Part shown: positions 16,374-25,739 of the stretch, piece by piece | Layout: every line of letters begins with the position of its first letter | How positions within the stretch are numbered: the stretch's first letter is position 1 | From: Bacteroidales bacterium | Lineage (GTDB): Bacteria > Bacteroidota > Bacteroidia > Bacteroidales > UBA932 | Direction: 5' to 3' | Assembly: GCA_017529425.1 (NCBI GenBank) | Contig: JAFXNQ010000031.1 | Coordinates: 1-55,687, forward strand | Length of the DNA: 55,687 nt | Translations under genes and position numbers: made by a program | The notes under the pieces: model-generated | The model's input: only the letters and a program-made list of their open reading frames with translations | Told to the model about the DNA's origin: nothing | Databases searched by the model: none

Positions 16374-17668
16374 TGAAAAAATTTTTAATCGCAACACTGC
16401 TTCTGGCTTTGGCCTTTTCTGCTTACGCACAGGAAGAAATCAAGAAGACCGGACTTAATTTTGGTCCATTGCCGGCAATCGGGTATTCATCTGATTTAGG
16501 ATGGCACTATGGTGCATTATCCGACATTTATTGGTATGGGGACGGAAGTAAATACCCCGATTATGTCTGGAAGGCAAATGTAGAGGTTTCACGCTATTCA
16601 AAAGGCAATACCGTTCTACATAGTTTCTTTGACAGCAAATATATGATCCCCGGCCTGCGCGTATCGGCATCAGTATCGTGGTTCGGCAACAAGACTACCA
16701 ACTTCTACGGCTTCAACGGCGCATCTTCCCTCTATGACTCGGCTCTGGACGGCATCGTTAACGGCGCTGGTTTCTATCTGATGAAGCGCAATATATTCCG
16801 TGTCCAGACCTGCTTCCAGGGGACAATCGGTGACAGCAACTGGGGCTGGGCCGGCGGTCTCACATATTGGAATATCACCACAGGTCACGCAGTGAATAAA
16901 GACCTCGATTATTCCAGTGACCACTCCCTTTACGACATATATGTAGAGAATGACATCATCCCCGCTGCAGAAAAGAACGGCGGCCAGCATCTGGAAGGTA
17001 AACTGGGAGTCGTATTCGATACCCGCGACCACGAGAACAACCCTCAGCGCGGTACAAACTTTGAACTTTACGTATTCGGTTCTCCCGATATCATCTCCCA
17101 TCACGACAACAGTTATCTGAAACTTGCCGCCCACTTCAAACAGTTCTTTACCCTGGTACCCGGCCGTCTGGTATTTGGCGGACACCTTGCATATCAGGGC
17201 CTGATTGCAGGTAACGCACCTTTCTATATGCTGCAGACCATTCAGTCTATCAACATGAAGCAGATCAACACTGAGGGCCTTGGTTCTACCTGCACCCTCC
17301 GCGGTACCGTTACCAATCGTCTCCAGGGCAACGGATATGCCTGGATGAATACAGAACTGCGCTGGAGCTTTGCCAAGTTCCGTTGGATCAACCAGAACTG
17401 GACCCTGGCAACCAACCCGTTCTTTGATATGGGTATGGTAGTGCAGCCGTATCGTCAGGAACAACTTGAAAAGCTGGCTACATATTATACCGGCAATAAA
17501 GAGAAACTGCACATGAGTGCCGGTTTGGGCCTTCACGTGATTATGAACCAGAACTTCAACATCAATTTTGAGTTTGGCAAGGCGTTCTACGACGGTATGA
17601 AGATGGGTTGGAAGAACAACGACGGCGCCGGCCTGGGCATCAACGTCGGTCTGAATTATATCTTCTAA
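16373..17668 (+). CDS. Omp85/BamA-type outer-membrane barrel (surface antigen D15-like)
   Basis: 431 residues with a signal peptide (cleavage near AYAQ, residue 20) and no POTRA repeats. The barrel carries the Omp85 hallmark GVVFDTRDHENNPQRGTNFE (near residue 215-235), resembling the conserved VDTRD..P..G pattern in BamA/TamA relatives, and ends in Phe. Short POTRA-free members often act as secretion barrels or phospholipase partners. It is followed 1 nt later by a lipoprotein alpha/beta hydrolase and then glpK and glpF, suggesting an outer-surface role in delivering or processing glycerol-containing material. Confidence 0.75.
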   Translation: MKKFLIATLLLALAFSAYAQEEIKKTGLNFGPLPAIGYSSDLGWHYGALSDIYWYGDGSKYPDYVWKANVEVSRYSKGNTVLHSFFDSKYMIPGLRVSASVSWFGNKTTNFYGFNGASSLYDSALDGIVNGAGFYLMKRNIFRVQTCFQGTIGDSNWGWAGGLTYWNITTGHAVNKDLDYSSDHSLYDIYVENDIIPAAEKNGGQHLEGKLGVVFDTRDHENNPQRGTNFELYVFGSPDIISHHDNSYLKLAAHFKQFFTLVPGRLVFGGHLAYQGLIAGNAPFYMLQTIQSINMKQINTEGLGSTCTLRGTVTNRLQGNGYAWMNTELRWSFAKFRWINQNWTLATNPFFDMGMVVQPYRQEQLEKLATYYTGNKEKLHMSAGLGLHVIMNQNFNINFEFGKAFYDGMKMGWKNNDGAGLGINVGLNYIF

Positions 17669-17669
17669 T

Positions 17670-18635
17670 ATGAAAAGACTCTTATCTTTTGCCGCATTGT
17701 TGGCTGCGGCATTCTGCCTGACCGGATGCCTCGCGGGCAAGTATATGAGCAACTATGCCCTTCTCCCTACTCCCCACGGAGTAGATGACATTGAACGTTG
17801 CCGCCATAAGGCCGATTCGCTGCTCCCCGGCAGCACCAAGTGGTATGACGATCTCAAGGCAGAAGGTATTCTCAAGGATACTACAATCGTGGGCTATCGC
17901 AACTTTAATGTGCATGCCTGCTATGTCCCTGCCAAGGATCCTGCAACGGCAAAGGGAACCGCAATAGTGGTTCACGGTTATGGCGACAACCATTTCGTAT
18001 TCCTCTATCTGGTGCGTATGTACCGCGATGACTTCAACTATAATGTGCTTTTCCCCGATCTGCAGTATCACGGTTATTCAGAGGGTGACCACGTACAGAT
18101 GGGGTGGTTTGACCGTTATGACGTTGAAAAATGGATTGAGGTAGCGCACAATATCTTCCAGGATGCCTTCATAGTGCTGCACGGCGTCTCCATGGGGGCG
18201 GCTACAGTTATGATGGCCAGCGGCGACCCGCTGCCGGAATATGTACGCTGCGTGATTGAAGACTGCGGATACTCATCTGTCGTGATGCAGTTCAACGGCA
18301 ATCGTAAGCAGAGTTTCGCATACATACCGGCGGATGTCCTTCAAAGTGCCAGTCTTGTTACAAAGAAAAATTATGGATGGGGCTTTTGGGAGGCATCTGC
18401 TGCCAAGCAACTTGAGAAGTGCACTATACCGATGCTCTTTATCCACGGCGATGCCGACGATTTTGTCCCCATCGAGCACCTTTGGATAAATTACAATGCA
18501 AAGAAGCAGGGATATAAAGAGTATTGGGTTGCCCCCGGTGCAGTCCACGCAAACTCTTTCCAGAAGTATCCGGAGGAGTACAAGGCACGTGTGGCGGATT
18601 TCCTGCGCATAGTTCCCTATTTGGATTATAAATAG
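17670..18635 (+). CDS. lipoprotein alpha/beta hydrolase
   Basis: 321 residues. The lipobox LTGC (Cys19) follows a short signal peptide, so the protein is probably membrane-anchored. The catalytic triad is visible: nucleophile elbow GVSMG (Ser near residue 176), acid in HGDADDFVP (Asp near 260) and His in the PGAVHANS stretch. The oxyanion region is VVHGYGDN. It resembles the BAAT/prolyl-peptidase-like esterases of Bacteroidetes. It starts 1 nt after the Omp85-like gene and 6 nt before glpK. A plausible role, not proven, is to release glycerol from esters for the kinase and facilitator encoded next. Confidence 0.85.
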   Translation: MKRLLSFAALLAAAFCLTGCLAGKYMSNYALLPTPHGVDDIERCRHKADSLLPGSTKWYDDLKAEGILKDTTIVGYRNFNVHACYVPAKDPATAKGTAIVVHGYGDNHFVFLYLVRMYRDDFNYNVLFPDLQYHGYSEGDHVQMGWFDRYDVEKWIEVAHNIFQDAFIVLHGVSMGAATVMMASGDPLPEYVRCVIEDCGYSSVVMQFNGNRKQSFAYIPADVLQSASLVTKKNYGWGFWEASAAKQLEKCTIPMLFIHGDADDFVPIEHLWINYNAKKQGYKEYWVAPGAVHANSFQKYPEEYKARVADFLRIVPYLDYK

Positions 18636-18641
18636 TAATTC

Positions 18642-20129
18642 ATGAGTAACAGCAAATACATTTTGGCTCTGGATCAAGGCACCAGCTCGTCCAGAGCCAT
18701 TGTTTTCGACCACGACGGCCGGATTTGTTCCACCGCACAGCAAGAATTTACCCAGTATTTCCCCAAGCCGGGCTGGGTAGAACATGACCCCATGGAGATT
18801 TGGGCGTCGGAGGCAGCAGTTATCGCCGAGGCCATCTCCAAGATCGGCATCAACGGCCTGGACATCGCCGCTATAGGCATAACCAACCAGCGTGAAACCA
18901 CCATAGTATGGGATGCAGAAACGGGCGCCCCGGTGTGCAAGGCCATAGTATGGCAGGACCGTCGCACATCTGAGTTTTGCGATTCTCTGAAGGCTCAGGG
19001 TCTTGTGGATAAGATCCGCGAGAAGACCGGCCTCATCATAGACGCATATTTCTCCGGTACAAAGATCAAATGGATTCTGGACAACGTCCCGGGCGCACGC
19101 GAGAGGGCAGAGGCTGGCAAACTGCGTTTCGGTACCGTGGACAGCTGGCTGGTATGGCAGCTGACCCGCGGCGAGGTGCACGTGACCGACGTATCCAATG
19201 CTTCGCGCACGATGCTTTTCAACATCAACACGTTGGAGTGGGATAAAGAGTTGCTGGAGTTGCTCGGCGTGCCTGCATCCATGATGCCGAAGGTTTGCTC
19301 ATCTTCAGAGGTTTACGGCTACACCAAGACCACCATCTTTGCGCACGAAGTGCCCATTGCCGGCATCGCAGGAGACCAGCAGGCGGCCCTCTTTGGCCAG
19401 ATGTGTACCGAGCCGGGCTCTGTGAAGAATACCTATGGCACCGGATGCTTCCTGCTGATGAACACCGGCGAGAAGCCTATTCTCTCTAAGAATAACCTGC
19501 TTACCACAGTAGCTTGGAAATTAGGTGATACGGTCAATTATGCGCTCGAAGGTTCCATCTTTGTGGGCGGTAGCGTGGTCCAGTGGCTGCGCGACGGGCT
19601 GGGCATCATCCGCTCGTCTTCAGAGATTGAGGCTCTGGCATCCACTGTTCCCGACAACGGCGGCGTTTATTTTGTGCCGGCCCTCACCGGCATGGGCGCC
19701 CCCTATTGGGACCAGTATGCCCACGGAGTCATCTGCGGCATTACCCGCGGTACCACGGCGGCCCATATCGCCCGCGCGGCCCTTGAGGGGATAGCTTTCC
19801 AGACTATGGATATCGTCGCTGCGATGGAGCGTGATGCAGGGGTGCGGCTGGCCAATCTCAAGGTGGACGGCGGCGCCTCCCGCAACAATCTTATGATGCA
19901 ATTCCAGAGCGATATACTCGGAGCCGATGTAATCCGTCCCGAGATTACCGAAACCACCGCGATGGGTGCCTGCTACCTGGCGGGTCTTGCAGTAGGCTAT
20001 TGGAACTCGCTGGACGAGGTCAAGCGGCAATGGAAGGCAGAGCGTGTATTCACACCCTCCGGCACCGATATGTCGCCCGTAAAGGCGGGATGGAAAGACG
20101 CTATTTCAAGAACTATTAGCAAACAGTAA
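18642..20129 (+). CDS. glpK: glycerol kinase
   Basis: 495 residues, full length. ATP-dependent phosphorylation of glycerol to sn-glycerol-3-phosphate. FGGY-family landmarks include the N-terminal [15 protein letters not shown], the glycerol-binding [13 protein letters not shown] and WQDRRT, a [10 protein letters not shown] segment near 245, and the C-terminal [18 protein letters not shown]. Cytoplasmic. It is flanked by a lipoprotein hydrolase (6 nt upstream) and glpF (1 nt downstream). The oxidising enzymes GlpABC are encoded convergently a few kb away. Confidence 0.97.
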   Translation: MSNSKYILALDQGTSSSRAIVFDHDGRICSTAQQEFTQYFPKPGWVEHDPMEIWASEAAVIAEAISKIGINGLDIAAIGITNQRETTIVWDAETGAPVCKAIVWQDRRTSEFCDSLKAQGLVDKIREKTGLIIDAYFSGTKIKWILDNVPGARERAEAGKLRFGTVDSWLVWQLTRGEVHVTDVSNASRTMLFNINTLEWDKELLELLGVPASMMPKVCSSSEVYGYTKTTIFAHEVPIAGIAGDQQAALFGQMCTEPGSVKNTYGTGCFLLMNTGEKPILSKNNLLTTVAWKLGDTVNYALEGSIFVGGSVVQWLRDGLGIIRSSSEIEALASTVPDNGGVYFVPALTGMGAPYWDQYAHGVICGITRGTTAAHIARAALEGIAFQTMDIVAAMERDAGVRLANLKVDGGASRNNLMMQFQSDILGADVIRPEITETTAMGACYLAGLAVGYWNSLDEVKRQWKAERVFTPSGTDMSPVKAGWKDAISRTISKQ

Positions 20130-20130
20130 A

Positions 20131-20871
20131 ATGGATCCAAAGTATATTTTCGAGTTCATAGGCACTTTGGTGCTGGTACTTTTCGGCGACGGAGTTTGCG
20201 CCGCCACATCGCTCAATTTCTCAAAAGCCAAAGGGGCAGGGTGGGTTGTCATCGCCCTCGGCTGGGGGCTTGCCGTAATGATGGGCGTGCTCGTAGCCGG
20301 TCCCATCTCCGGGGCACATCTCAATCCTGCTGTCACGGTCGGCCTGGCCATTGCCGGCAAGTTTGAGTGGGCGCTGGTTCTGGGTTACATCATCGCCCAG
20401 ATGCTTGGCGGCTTTGTGGGTGCCGTACTGGTGTGGATATTCTACAAAGACCATTACAAGGCCACCGCAGACCAGCCGGACACTATTCTTGGTACATTCT
20501 GTACCATGCCTGCCATCAAGAACCCCTGGCGCAATTTCCTCTGCGAGGTGATTGCTACCTGCCTGCTGGTGTTCATAATCCTGGCGCTCGGTACCAAGGG
20601 TAATGCCTTTGCTATGGGCGATGTCGCCCTCGGCACCGGCTCCCTCGGCTCGTGGCCCGTCACCTGCCTTATCATGGCCATAGGTATGTCGCTCGGTGGC
20701 ACCACCGGTTATGCTCTCAATCCCGCGCGAGACCTCAGTCCTCGCTGCGCGCATGCAGTGCTTCCCATTGCGGGGAAACGCGACAGCGGCTGGTGGTACA
20801 GCTGGATTCCAGTCGTAGGTCCCATGGTGGGCTGCGCCATTGCCGCAGGGCTCTTCCTACTGGTATTCTAA
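20131..20871 (+). CDS. glpF: glycerol facilitator, aquaporin family
   Basis: 246 residues with six membrane segments and the two pore motifs, NPA in AHLNPAVT (near residue 69) and NPARD in ALNPARDLSPR (near 195). The Asp following the second NPAR is the glyceroporin signature and favours glycerol over water. Starts 1 nt after glpK, as in classic glpFK operons but in reverse order. A strong terminator lies 22 nt after the stop. Confidence 0.95.
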   Translation: MDPKYIFEFIGTLVLVLFGDGVCAATSLNFSKAKGAGWVVIALGWGLAVMMGVLVAGPISGAHLNPAVTVGLAIAGKFEWALVLGYIIAQMLGGFVGAVLVWIFYKDHYKATADQPDTILGTFCTMPAIKNPWRNFLCEVIATCLLVFIILALGTKGNAFAMGDVALGTGSLGSWPVTCLIMAIGMSLGGTTGYALNPARDLSPRCAHAVLPIAGKRDSGWWYSWIPVVGPMVGCAIAAGLFLLVF

Positions 20872-20892
20872 TTGCACTTTCAGATATAAATG

Positions 20893-20933
20893 ATGCCCAC
20901 CGGACATTCGGTGGGCATTTTTTTGTATTTTTG
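20893..20933 (+). terminator. terminator of glpKF, with a porin -7 element in its tail
   Basis: Perfect 10-bp stem ATGCCCACCG (20893-20902) / CGGTGGGCAT (20909-20918) followed by TTTTTTTG. The tail runs into TATTTTTG (20926-20933), a -7 match that would start transcription within a few bases of the porin ATG at 20941, giving an almost leaderless message. Confidence 0.85.
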
Positions 20934-20940
20934 CGGCCCA

Positions 20941-21945
20941 ATGAAAAAAACGACATTATTCCTGCTGGTTCTGCTGTGTTTTTCTGTCGCCGCTTTTGCG
21001 CAGAGGCAGAGTTCTTTTAACCGGTTTGCCTCCTTTAGCGGTCATATAGATACTCAATATACTTACGATGAGGGTAGTAATACCTTTTCTCTGAAGCGGG
21101 TGCGCCTGGCGGTCACCGGAGAGCCCGTAACTGGGCTGGAATACCGTCTGCAGGCCGATATGGCCGGCAGCGCGCCCAAGATACTGGACGCATTTCTCAG
21201 ATACAGATTCAAGCCTTTCCTGAATATCCAGGCGGGTCAGTTCACGACCCCTTTCACCCTTGAAAGCCAGTACTCGCTATTGAAGAAGGAGGGCATCGAT
21301 TATGCGCAGGCCATAAGCAGGTTGTCCGGTTATAACGATGTGATATCGGAGCGTAATTCCAATGGGCGCGATATCGGGGTTATGGTTTACGGCAATCTGT
21401 TCGAAGTGGGTGAGGATCCCTATCCGATCATAAAATACAATATCGGCATTTTTAACGGTGCCGGCATCAACCGTGTAGATGTCAACCGTGCAAAGGATAT
21501 CATAGCGCGCGTTGATGTGCACCCGTTTGTCAGGAATCTGGTGCTGTCGGCATCAGTAGTGGCGGGCTCCTATGATAATGGCGTTAATGCTAATGCCGCC
21601 AGCAACCGTTTTTCAGTCGGCGGAGAGTATAAAGACGATGCGCTGACAATCCGCAGCGAATATGTCCGTGCACACATTGATAATGGAGGCGAGAAGTTGT
21701 CTTACGATGGATATTATGCTGTTGTCGGTTATTGGTTTGACTTGACCGATTCCAGCCGACTGCGCCCCATAGTAAGGTATGATACTTTCAACGATGCCGG
21801 TGTCGTCACCACGCTCTATATGGCCGGGATCGATTATTGGCCGCTGGCGCATCTTCGCCTCCAGTTGGGCTATACACATTCCTACGCCCCCCAATCTTCT
21901 GCCCATCGCAACATCTTGCAGGCGATGGTATCGGTGAGCTATTAA
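20941..21945 (+). CDS. Porin_O/P-like outer-membrane porin, glycerol-locus copy
   Basis: 334 residues. The ATG at 20941 gives a signal peptide (VAAFAQ, cleavage near residue 20). The barrel resembles phosphate-selective porins O/P (N-terminal FSGHIDTQYTYDEGSNTF..; GQFTTPFTLESQY) and ends in a Tyr. It is a close paralogue of the protein at 48581-49597, sharing blocks such as LLKKEGIDYAQ, ISRLSGY and LTIRSEYVRA. Placed beside glpK, glpF and convergent glpT, it is likely the outer-membrane route for glycerol-3-phosphate or another anion. Substrate is inferred. Confidence 0.82.
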   Translation: MKKTTLFLLVLLCFSVAAFAQRQSSFNRFASFSGHIDTQYTYDEGSNTFSLKRVRLAVTGEPVTGLEYRLQADMAGSAPKILDAFLRYRFKPFLNIQAGQFTTPFTLESQYSLLKKEGIDYAQAISRLSGYNDVISERNSNGRDIGVMVYGNLFEVGEDPYPIIKYNIGIFNGAGINRVDVNRAKDIIARVDVHPFVRNLVLSASVVAGSYDNGVNANAASNRFSVGGEYKDDALTIRSEYVRAHIDNGGEKLSYDGYYAVVGYWFDLTDSSRLRPIVRYDTFNDAGVVTTLYMAGIDYWPLAHLRLQLGYTHSYAPQSSAHRNILQAMVSVSY

Positions 21946-21999
21946 TAAGTCTTTGATCCCGACTCCACCGGAGCCAATTCAGTTTGCCGAACGACGATT

Positions 22000-23379
22000 C
22001 TATTCGGAGGGTTTCTTCTCCTCTTTGTAGGTCATTCCCATGAATAGTATCGCCAGGATGCAGGCGGCGATGAGCATGGCAAAGGTCCAGCCCCAGCCTG
22101 CATATTGGGCTACGAGGCCGATGACGGTGTTGGCCAAAATGAAGGTGCCCAGAAAGTAACCGAAGAAGCCTGTGAGGCCGGCGGCGGTGCCGGCGGCGTT
22201 CTTGGGGGCGAGGTCGAGGGCCTGTACGCCGATGAGCATCACGGGGCCGTAGATGAAGAAGCCGATGCCGATGAGGCAGATGATTACCACGGTGAGATTA
22301 TCTATGTAGGCCCAGTACAGGGCTATGAATACCATCACCAGTGCCATGAAGATCATGGTGGGGAGGGCTCGTTTGCCGTGGAAGAGTTTGTCGGATAGCC
22401 AGCCGCAGAGCAGGGTGCCCGGTATGGCGGCGAACTCGTATGCGAAATAGGCCCAGCCGGCGCTCTTGAGGTCGATGCCTTTCTCTGTGAGTATTGTCGG
22501 GGCCCAGTCAAGGCAGCCGTATCGCACCATATACACGAACGCGTTTGAAAGGGCTATGAACCAGAGGAACTTGTTGTTGAGCACGTGGTTGAAGAGTATC
22601 TCCTTTGTGGTGAGTGTGGTTTCGTGCTTCTCTGAGTAGTTCCTGGGGTAGTCATTGCGCCATGCCTCAACCGATTGCAGTCCGCAGGACTGTGGAGTGT
22701 CGCGCAGCAGTATGTAGGCCAGCAGGGCAATGAACAGTGCCACCGCAGCGGGGAAGGCGAAGGTGCCAATCAAAAAGTAGAGTTCTTGATGGGTGCCGTA
22801 AAACCAGCTCCCGAACCACGCCGCACCGTAGGTCGCCATAGGGCCGACCAGCGCGCCGCCGACATTGTGGGCGCAGTTCCAGATGCTCATCATGGTGCCG
22901 CGCTCGCCGGGTGAGAACCAGTGCGTCATAACGCGGCCGCAGGGGGGCCATCCCATTCCGTTGAACCAGCCGACCAAAGCGTTGAGCACACCCATCACAA
23001 TTATGGCCATGGTCTTGTGCTCCGCACCGATCCACTGTATGGGGACTATCATGAAACACATCGATATTGCGGTGAGTATCAGGCCTAGAGGCAGGAAGAC
23101 CCGCGCGTTGGAACGGTCGGACACGCTCCCCATCAAAAATTTTGAGAGGGCGTATGCGGCGGCGTTGAGACCCAGCACAAAACCGAGTTCAGTCTTCTCG
23201 AAGCCTAGTGGTGCCATTGCCGGAATGGCCATGGAGAGGTTTTTGCGCACCAGATAGAATCCGGCATAACCTATAAATGCCCCAAGGAATACCTGAAGGC
23301 GGAGCCGTTTATACTTTGCATCGGCCTCCGGGCCAGTCTCGGCAGGTTTGTATGCGGGTTGTTTGAGAAATTTGAGCAT
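22000..23379 (-). CDS. glpT: glycerol-3-phosphate transporter (MFS, OPA family)
   Basis: 459 residues, twelve membrane segments. The N-terminal FIGYAGFYLVRKNLSMAIP closely matches GlpT, including the Arg of the phosphate-binding pair; the second half has WVYMVRYGCLDWAP-like sequence around the second Arg. As an organophosphate:phosphate antiporter it imports sn-glycerol-3-phosphate in exchange for phosphate. It starts 2 nt after glpC and is the last gene of the 13-gene reverse run. UhpT-like hexose-phosphate transport is the alternative, but the context favours GlpT. Confidence 0.92.
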   Translation of the reverse strand: MLKFLKQPAYKPAETGPEADAKYKRLRLQVFLGAFIGYAGFYLVRKNLSMAIPAMAPLGFEKTELGFVLGLNAAAYALSKFLMGSVSDRSNARVFLPLGLILTAISMCFMIVPIQWIGAEHKTMAIIVMGVLNALVGWFNGMGWPPCGRVMTHWFSPGERGTMMSIWNCAHNVGGALVGPMATYGAAWFGSWFYGTHQELYFLIGTFAFPAAVALFIALLAYILLRDTPQSCGLQSVEAWRNDYPRNYSEKHETTLTTKEILFNHVLNNKFLWFIALSNAFVYMVRYGCLDWAPTILTEKGIDLKSAGWAYFAYEFAAIPGTLLCGWLSDKLFHGKRALPTMIFMALVMVFIALYWAYIDNLTVVIICLIGIGFFIYGPVMLIGVQALDLAPKNAAGTAAGLTGFFGYFLGTFILANTVIGLVAQYAGWGWTFAMLIAACILAILFMGMTYKEEKKPSE

Positions 23380-23381
23380 AG

Positions 23382-24605
23382 CTAATCTTTATTGGTTTCA
23401 ATGGCTTCAGCCAGAATCGATATCGGATTCATGACGGTGTAGCCGGTGGACATCTCTATCTGCCATTTGCAGGTCTCGCAGTCGCACGCCACCACATCGG
23501 GATTGACGGTGCGGATCTGGGCGAACAGCGGCTCGCCTATGGCCTGGGAGGCCTCGTAGTTCTCCCGCTTGAAGCCGTAGGTACCGGCGATACCGCAGCA
23601 GGCGGAATCCAGCATGGTAAACTCCACTCCGGGAATCATCCGCAGCAGCTTTTCGGAGAAGACACCCCATCCGAGTTTCTCCATGTGGCAGGGGGTATGG
23701 TAGGCAACCTTCTTCTTGAAATCTGGTTTAAAATTCAGCTGCGCGCCATTTTCCAGACGTTCAAAGATGAACCTGCTGGCCATCATTATAAAGTCTCGGA
23801 CGCCGGAGTTGTCGACCCCCAGCAGAGCGGGGTATTCGTCGCGCAGCGTCAAAGTGCAGGAAGATGATGTGGTAAGTATCATCAGCCCCTTGTCCACCGC
23901 CTTGGATAGTGCAGCGACGTTGTGGGTGGCGTTTCTGGTCGCCTCTACCTTCATCCTGTTGTTTATCATGGCGACGCCGCAGCACTTCTCTTTTTCCAGC
24001 AGCTGCACACCCACGCCCAGAGCGTTCAGCACCTTTACCAGATCTTTGCCAAGGCGGGGGTAGTTATAGTTTACATAGCAGCCGTGAAAATAGGCGACCT
24101 GTTCCTGGAAAACGGTTTGCTCTTTCTCGTGGTGACCCATCCACCCCTCGAAACTGCGCTGGCTGTATTTTGGGAAGACGCGCCGGTGGTCTATCTTGAA
24201 CATCGCGTCCATCATGCTTCTGGTGATACCCAGGCCTGTTATCGCATTTGCTACAGGGGCCACAGGGTGTGCCAGACTCCCCATGAAATCTGTGGAGGCC
24301 AGCAGCCGGTCGCGCCACTTGACGGGGGATTTATCGTATTTGATGCGCGCTGCCTGAATAAGGTCGGCAACCTTTACCCCCGAGGGACATGCCACCTCGC
24401 ACCGCTTGCAGTTGAGGCAGTACTTCAACGCGTAGTTGAAAAAGAAGGGATCCTTAAGCCGCAACCGCTCTCCGTCCGGGCCAGCCTGTTTGGGGCCGGG
24501 ATAAAGCGGATTCACCTGCAGTACGGGGCAGTAGGCGGTACACACGGTGCGTTTCATGCACTCTTCAAAATTGTGTGTGCTGAGGGTATATTCTTGAAGT
24601 TTCAT
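23382..24605 (-). CDS. glpC: anaerobic glycerol-3-phosphate dehydrogenase subunit C
   Basis: 407 residues. The Fe-S subunit that passes electrons from GlpAB to the quinone pool. The first cluster motif is RTVCTAYCPV (near 20) and the second CLNCKRCEVACPSGV (near 72). Two CCG-type domains follow, with KCCGVAMINNR (near 205) and SACCGIAGTYGFKREN (near 335), and a C-terminal CDCETCKWQ. Overlaps glpB by 4 nt and precedes glpT. Confidence 0.95.
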   Translation of the reverse strand: MKLQEYTLSTHNFEECMKRTVCTAYCPVLQVNPLYPGPKQAGPDGERLRLKDPFFFNYALKYCLNCKRCEVACPSGVKVADLIQAARIKYDKSPVKWRDRLLASTDFMGSLAHPVAPVANAITGLGITRSMMDAMFKIDHRRVFPKYSQRSFEGWMGHHEKEQTVFQEQVAYFHGCYVNYNYPRLGKDLVKVLNALGVGVQLLEKEKCCGVAMINNRMKVEATRNATHNVAALSKAVDKGLMILTTSSSCTLTLRDEYPALLGVDNSGVRDFIMMASRFIFERLENGAQLNFKPDFKKKVAYHTPCHMEKLGWGVFSEKLLRMIPGVEFTMLDSACCGIAGTYGFKRENYEASQAIGEPLFAQIRTVNPDVVACDCETCKWQIEMSTGYTVMNPISILAEAIETNKD

Positions 24606-25735
24606 TCCGCTGTAGGTTTAAGGATTTCGTCGGCTGCCGCAAGTGCGCTCCGTATTGCCAAACCTCCGCCTGAGCCAAGTTCCGGGCGGGTCTCTCCGAG
24701 GATGGAGCCGATGGCGTACAGATTCTTGATGGGCTCTCCACCCCTGAGGGTGTGCAGGGAAGAGTCTGTGGCGACGCCGTATTTCATGTAAGGCTGTTCG
24801 CGCATAAATTCCGGGTTGTACCAGTCGCTGCGGTCGGGCGCCTGCTCCACGTCCAGCCCAAATACCGGTTCGGATATCTCAAACGGGTTGGACCTGAGAC
24901 CTTTGGAGAAATAGGCCCCGGTGGAGAGGATAAAGTTGCCGGCCTCCAGGAAATGGTTGCCGAGGTTATGCGTAACAACACTATGTACAATTCCGTCGTA
25001 AACGTGTGCTCCGGTGGCTTCGTCGCCCATCAGATAGGTGCCGCCAAGCAGTTCGTAGCGTCGCTTGAGCAGCATCTGGGTACGGATGCCCGGCACAGAA
25101 GGGGGGAGGGTACCTGTGAATATCACTTGCGCCGGGATGCCCTGGCGTATCCGGCTCAGCACAGAGGCGTCGTTTAGACCGAATACCTGAGGCAATATCA
25201 CGGTATCTTCATCCCGCAGCAGGATGCGGATTTCCCGCACCACATTCTCCCAGATACGGTCCATAGTGCGGGCAATTTGCACTGAACGCATCTCGCTGGG
25301 ACTTTTCTCAATCTGTTCCAGTTCAGGCAGGTTGAGAAGTTTGATGCGGCACTGCATACCTTGTTTCTCCAATCCTTCCGCAAGGAAGTCGCAGAAGAAA
25401 TCGTGATAACCAGTGAGGCTTACAATCAGCGCTTTATGGCCAATTTTGGGCTCTGGGAAGAGGCTGATATCCTCCAGCGACAGTACGGCTTTCTTGAATG
25501 TGCCCATCGGCATCAGGCGTACGCCCGGATTGTAGTGCAGGGCGATACCGGCCTCGGTAAAGAGGTCGGTGACGCGCTTGGGCGCCTCCTCCATCGATTC
25601 AAAACTGCCAGAGAAGAAGTGCAGGGCGTTCTGTCCGGTGCTGATTATGGCTGTGCTGTTGCCCGCCTTCTGAAGGCTGATTCCCGCAACCAGGCCGGCG
25701 AGTCCGCCGCCTATTATTACCGTATTGAATTTCAT
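24602..25735 (-). CDS. glpB: anaerobic glycerol-3-phosphate dehydrogenase subunit B
   Basis: 377 residues. FAD/NAD-fold subunit with the Rossmann motif VIIGGGLAGLVAG at residues 6-18 and a C-terminal FAD-contact region YAIGSILGETRPELGSGGG. It joins GlpA and GlpC in the membrane-associated enzyme that oxidises glycerol-3-phosphate to dihydroxyacetone phosphate. The start is 4 nt after glpA and the end overlaps glpC by 4 nt, consistent with translational coupling and fixed stoichiometry. Confidence 0.94.
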   Translation of the reverse strand: MKFNTVIIGGGLAGLVAGISLQKAGNSTAIISTGQNALHFFSGSFESMEEAPKRVTDLFTEAGIALHYNPGVRLMPMGTFKKAVLSLEDISLFPEPKIGHKALIVSLTGYHDFFCDFLAEGLEKQGMQCRIKLLNLPELEQIEKSPSEMRSVQIARTMDRIWENVVREIRILLRDEDTVILPQVFGLNDASVLSRIRQGIPAQVIFTGTLPPSVPGIRTQMLLKRRYELLGGTYLMGDEATGAHVYDGIVHSVVTHNLGNHFLEAGNFILSTGAYFSKGLRSNPFEISEPVFGLDVEQAPDRSDWYNPEFMREQPYMKYGVATDSSLHTLRGGEPIKNLYAIGSILGETRPELGSGGGLAIRSALAAADEILKPTAE

Positions 25736-25739
25736 TGGA

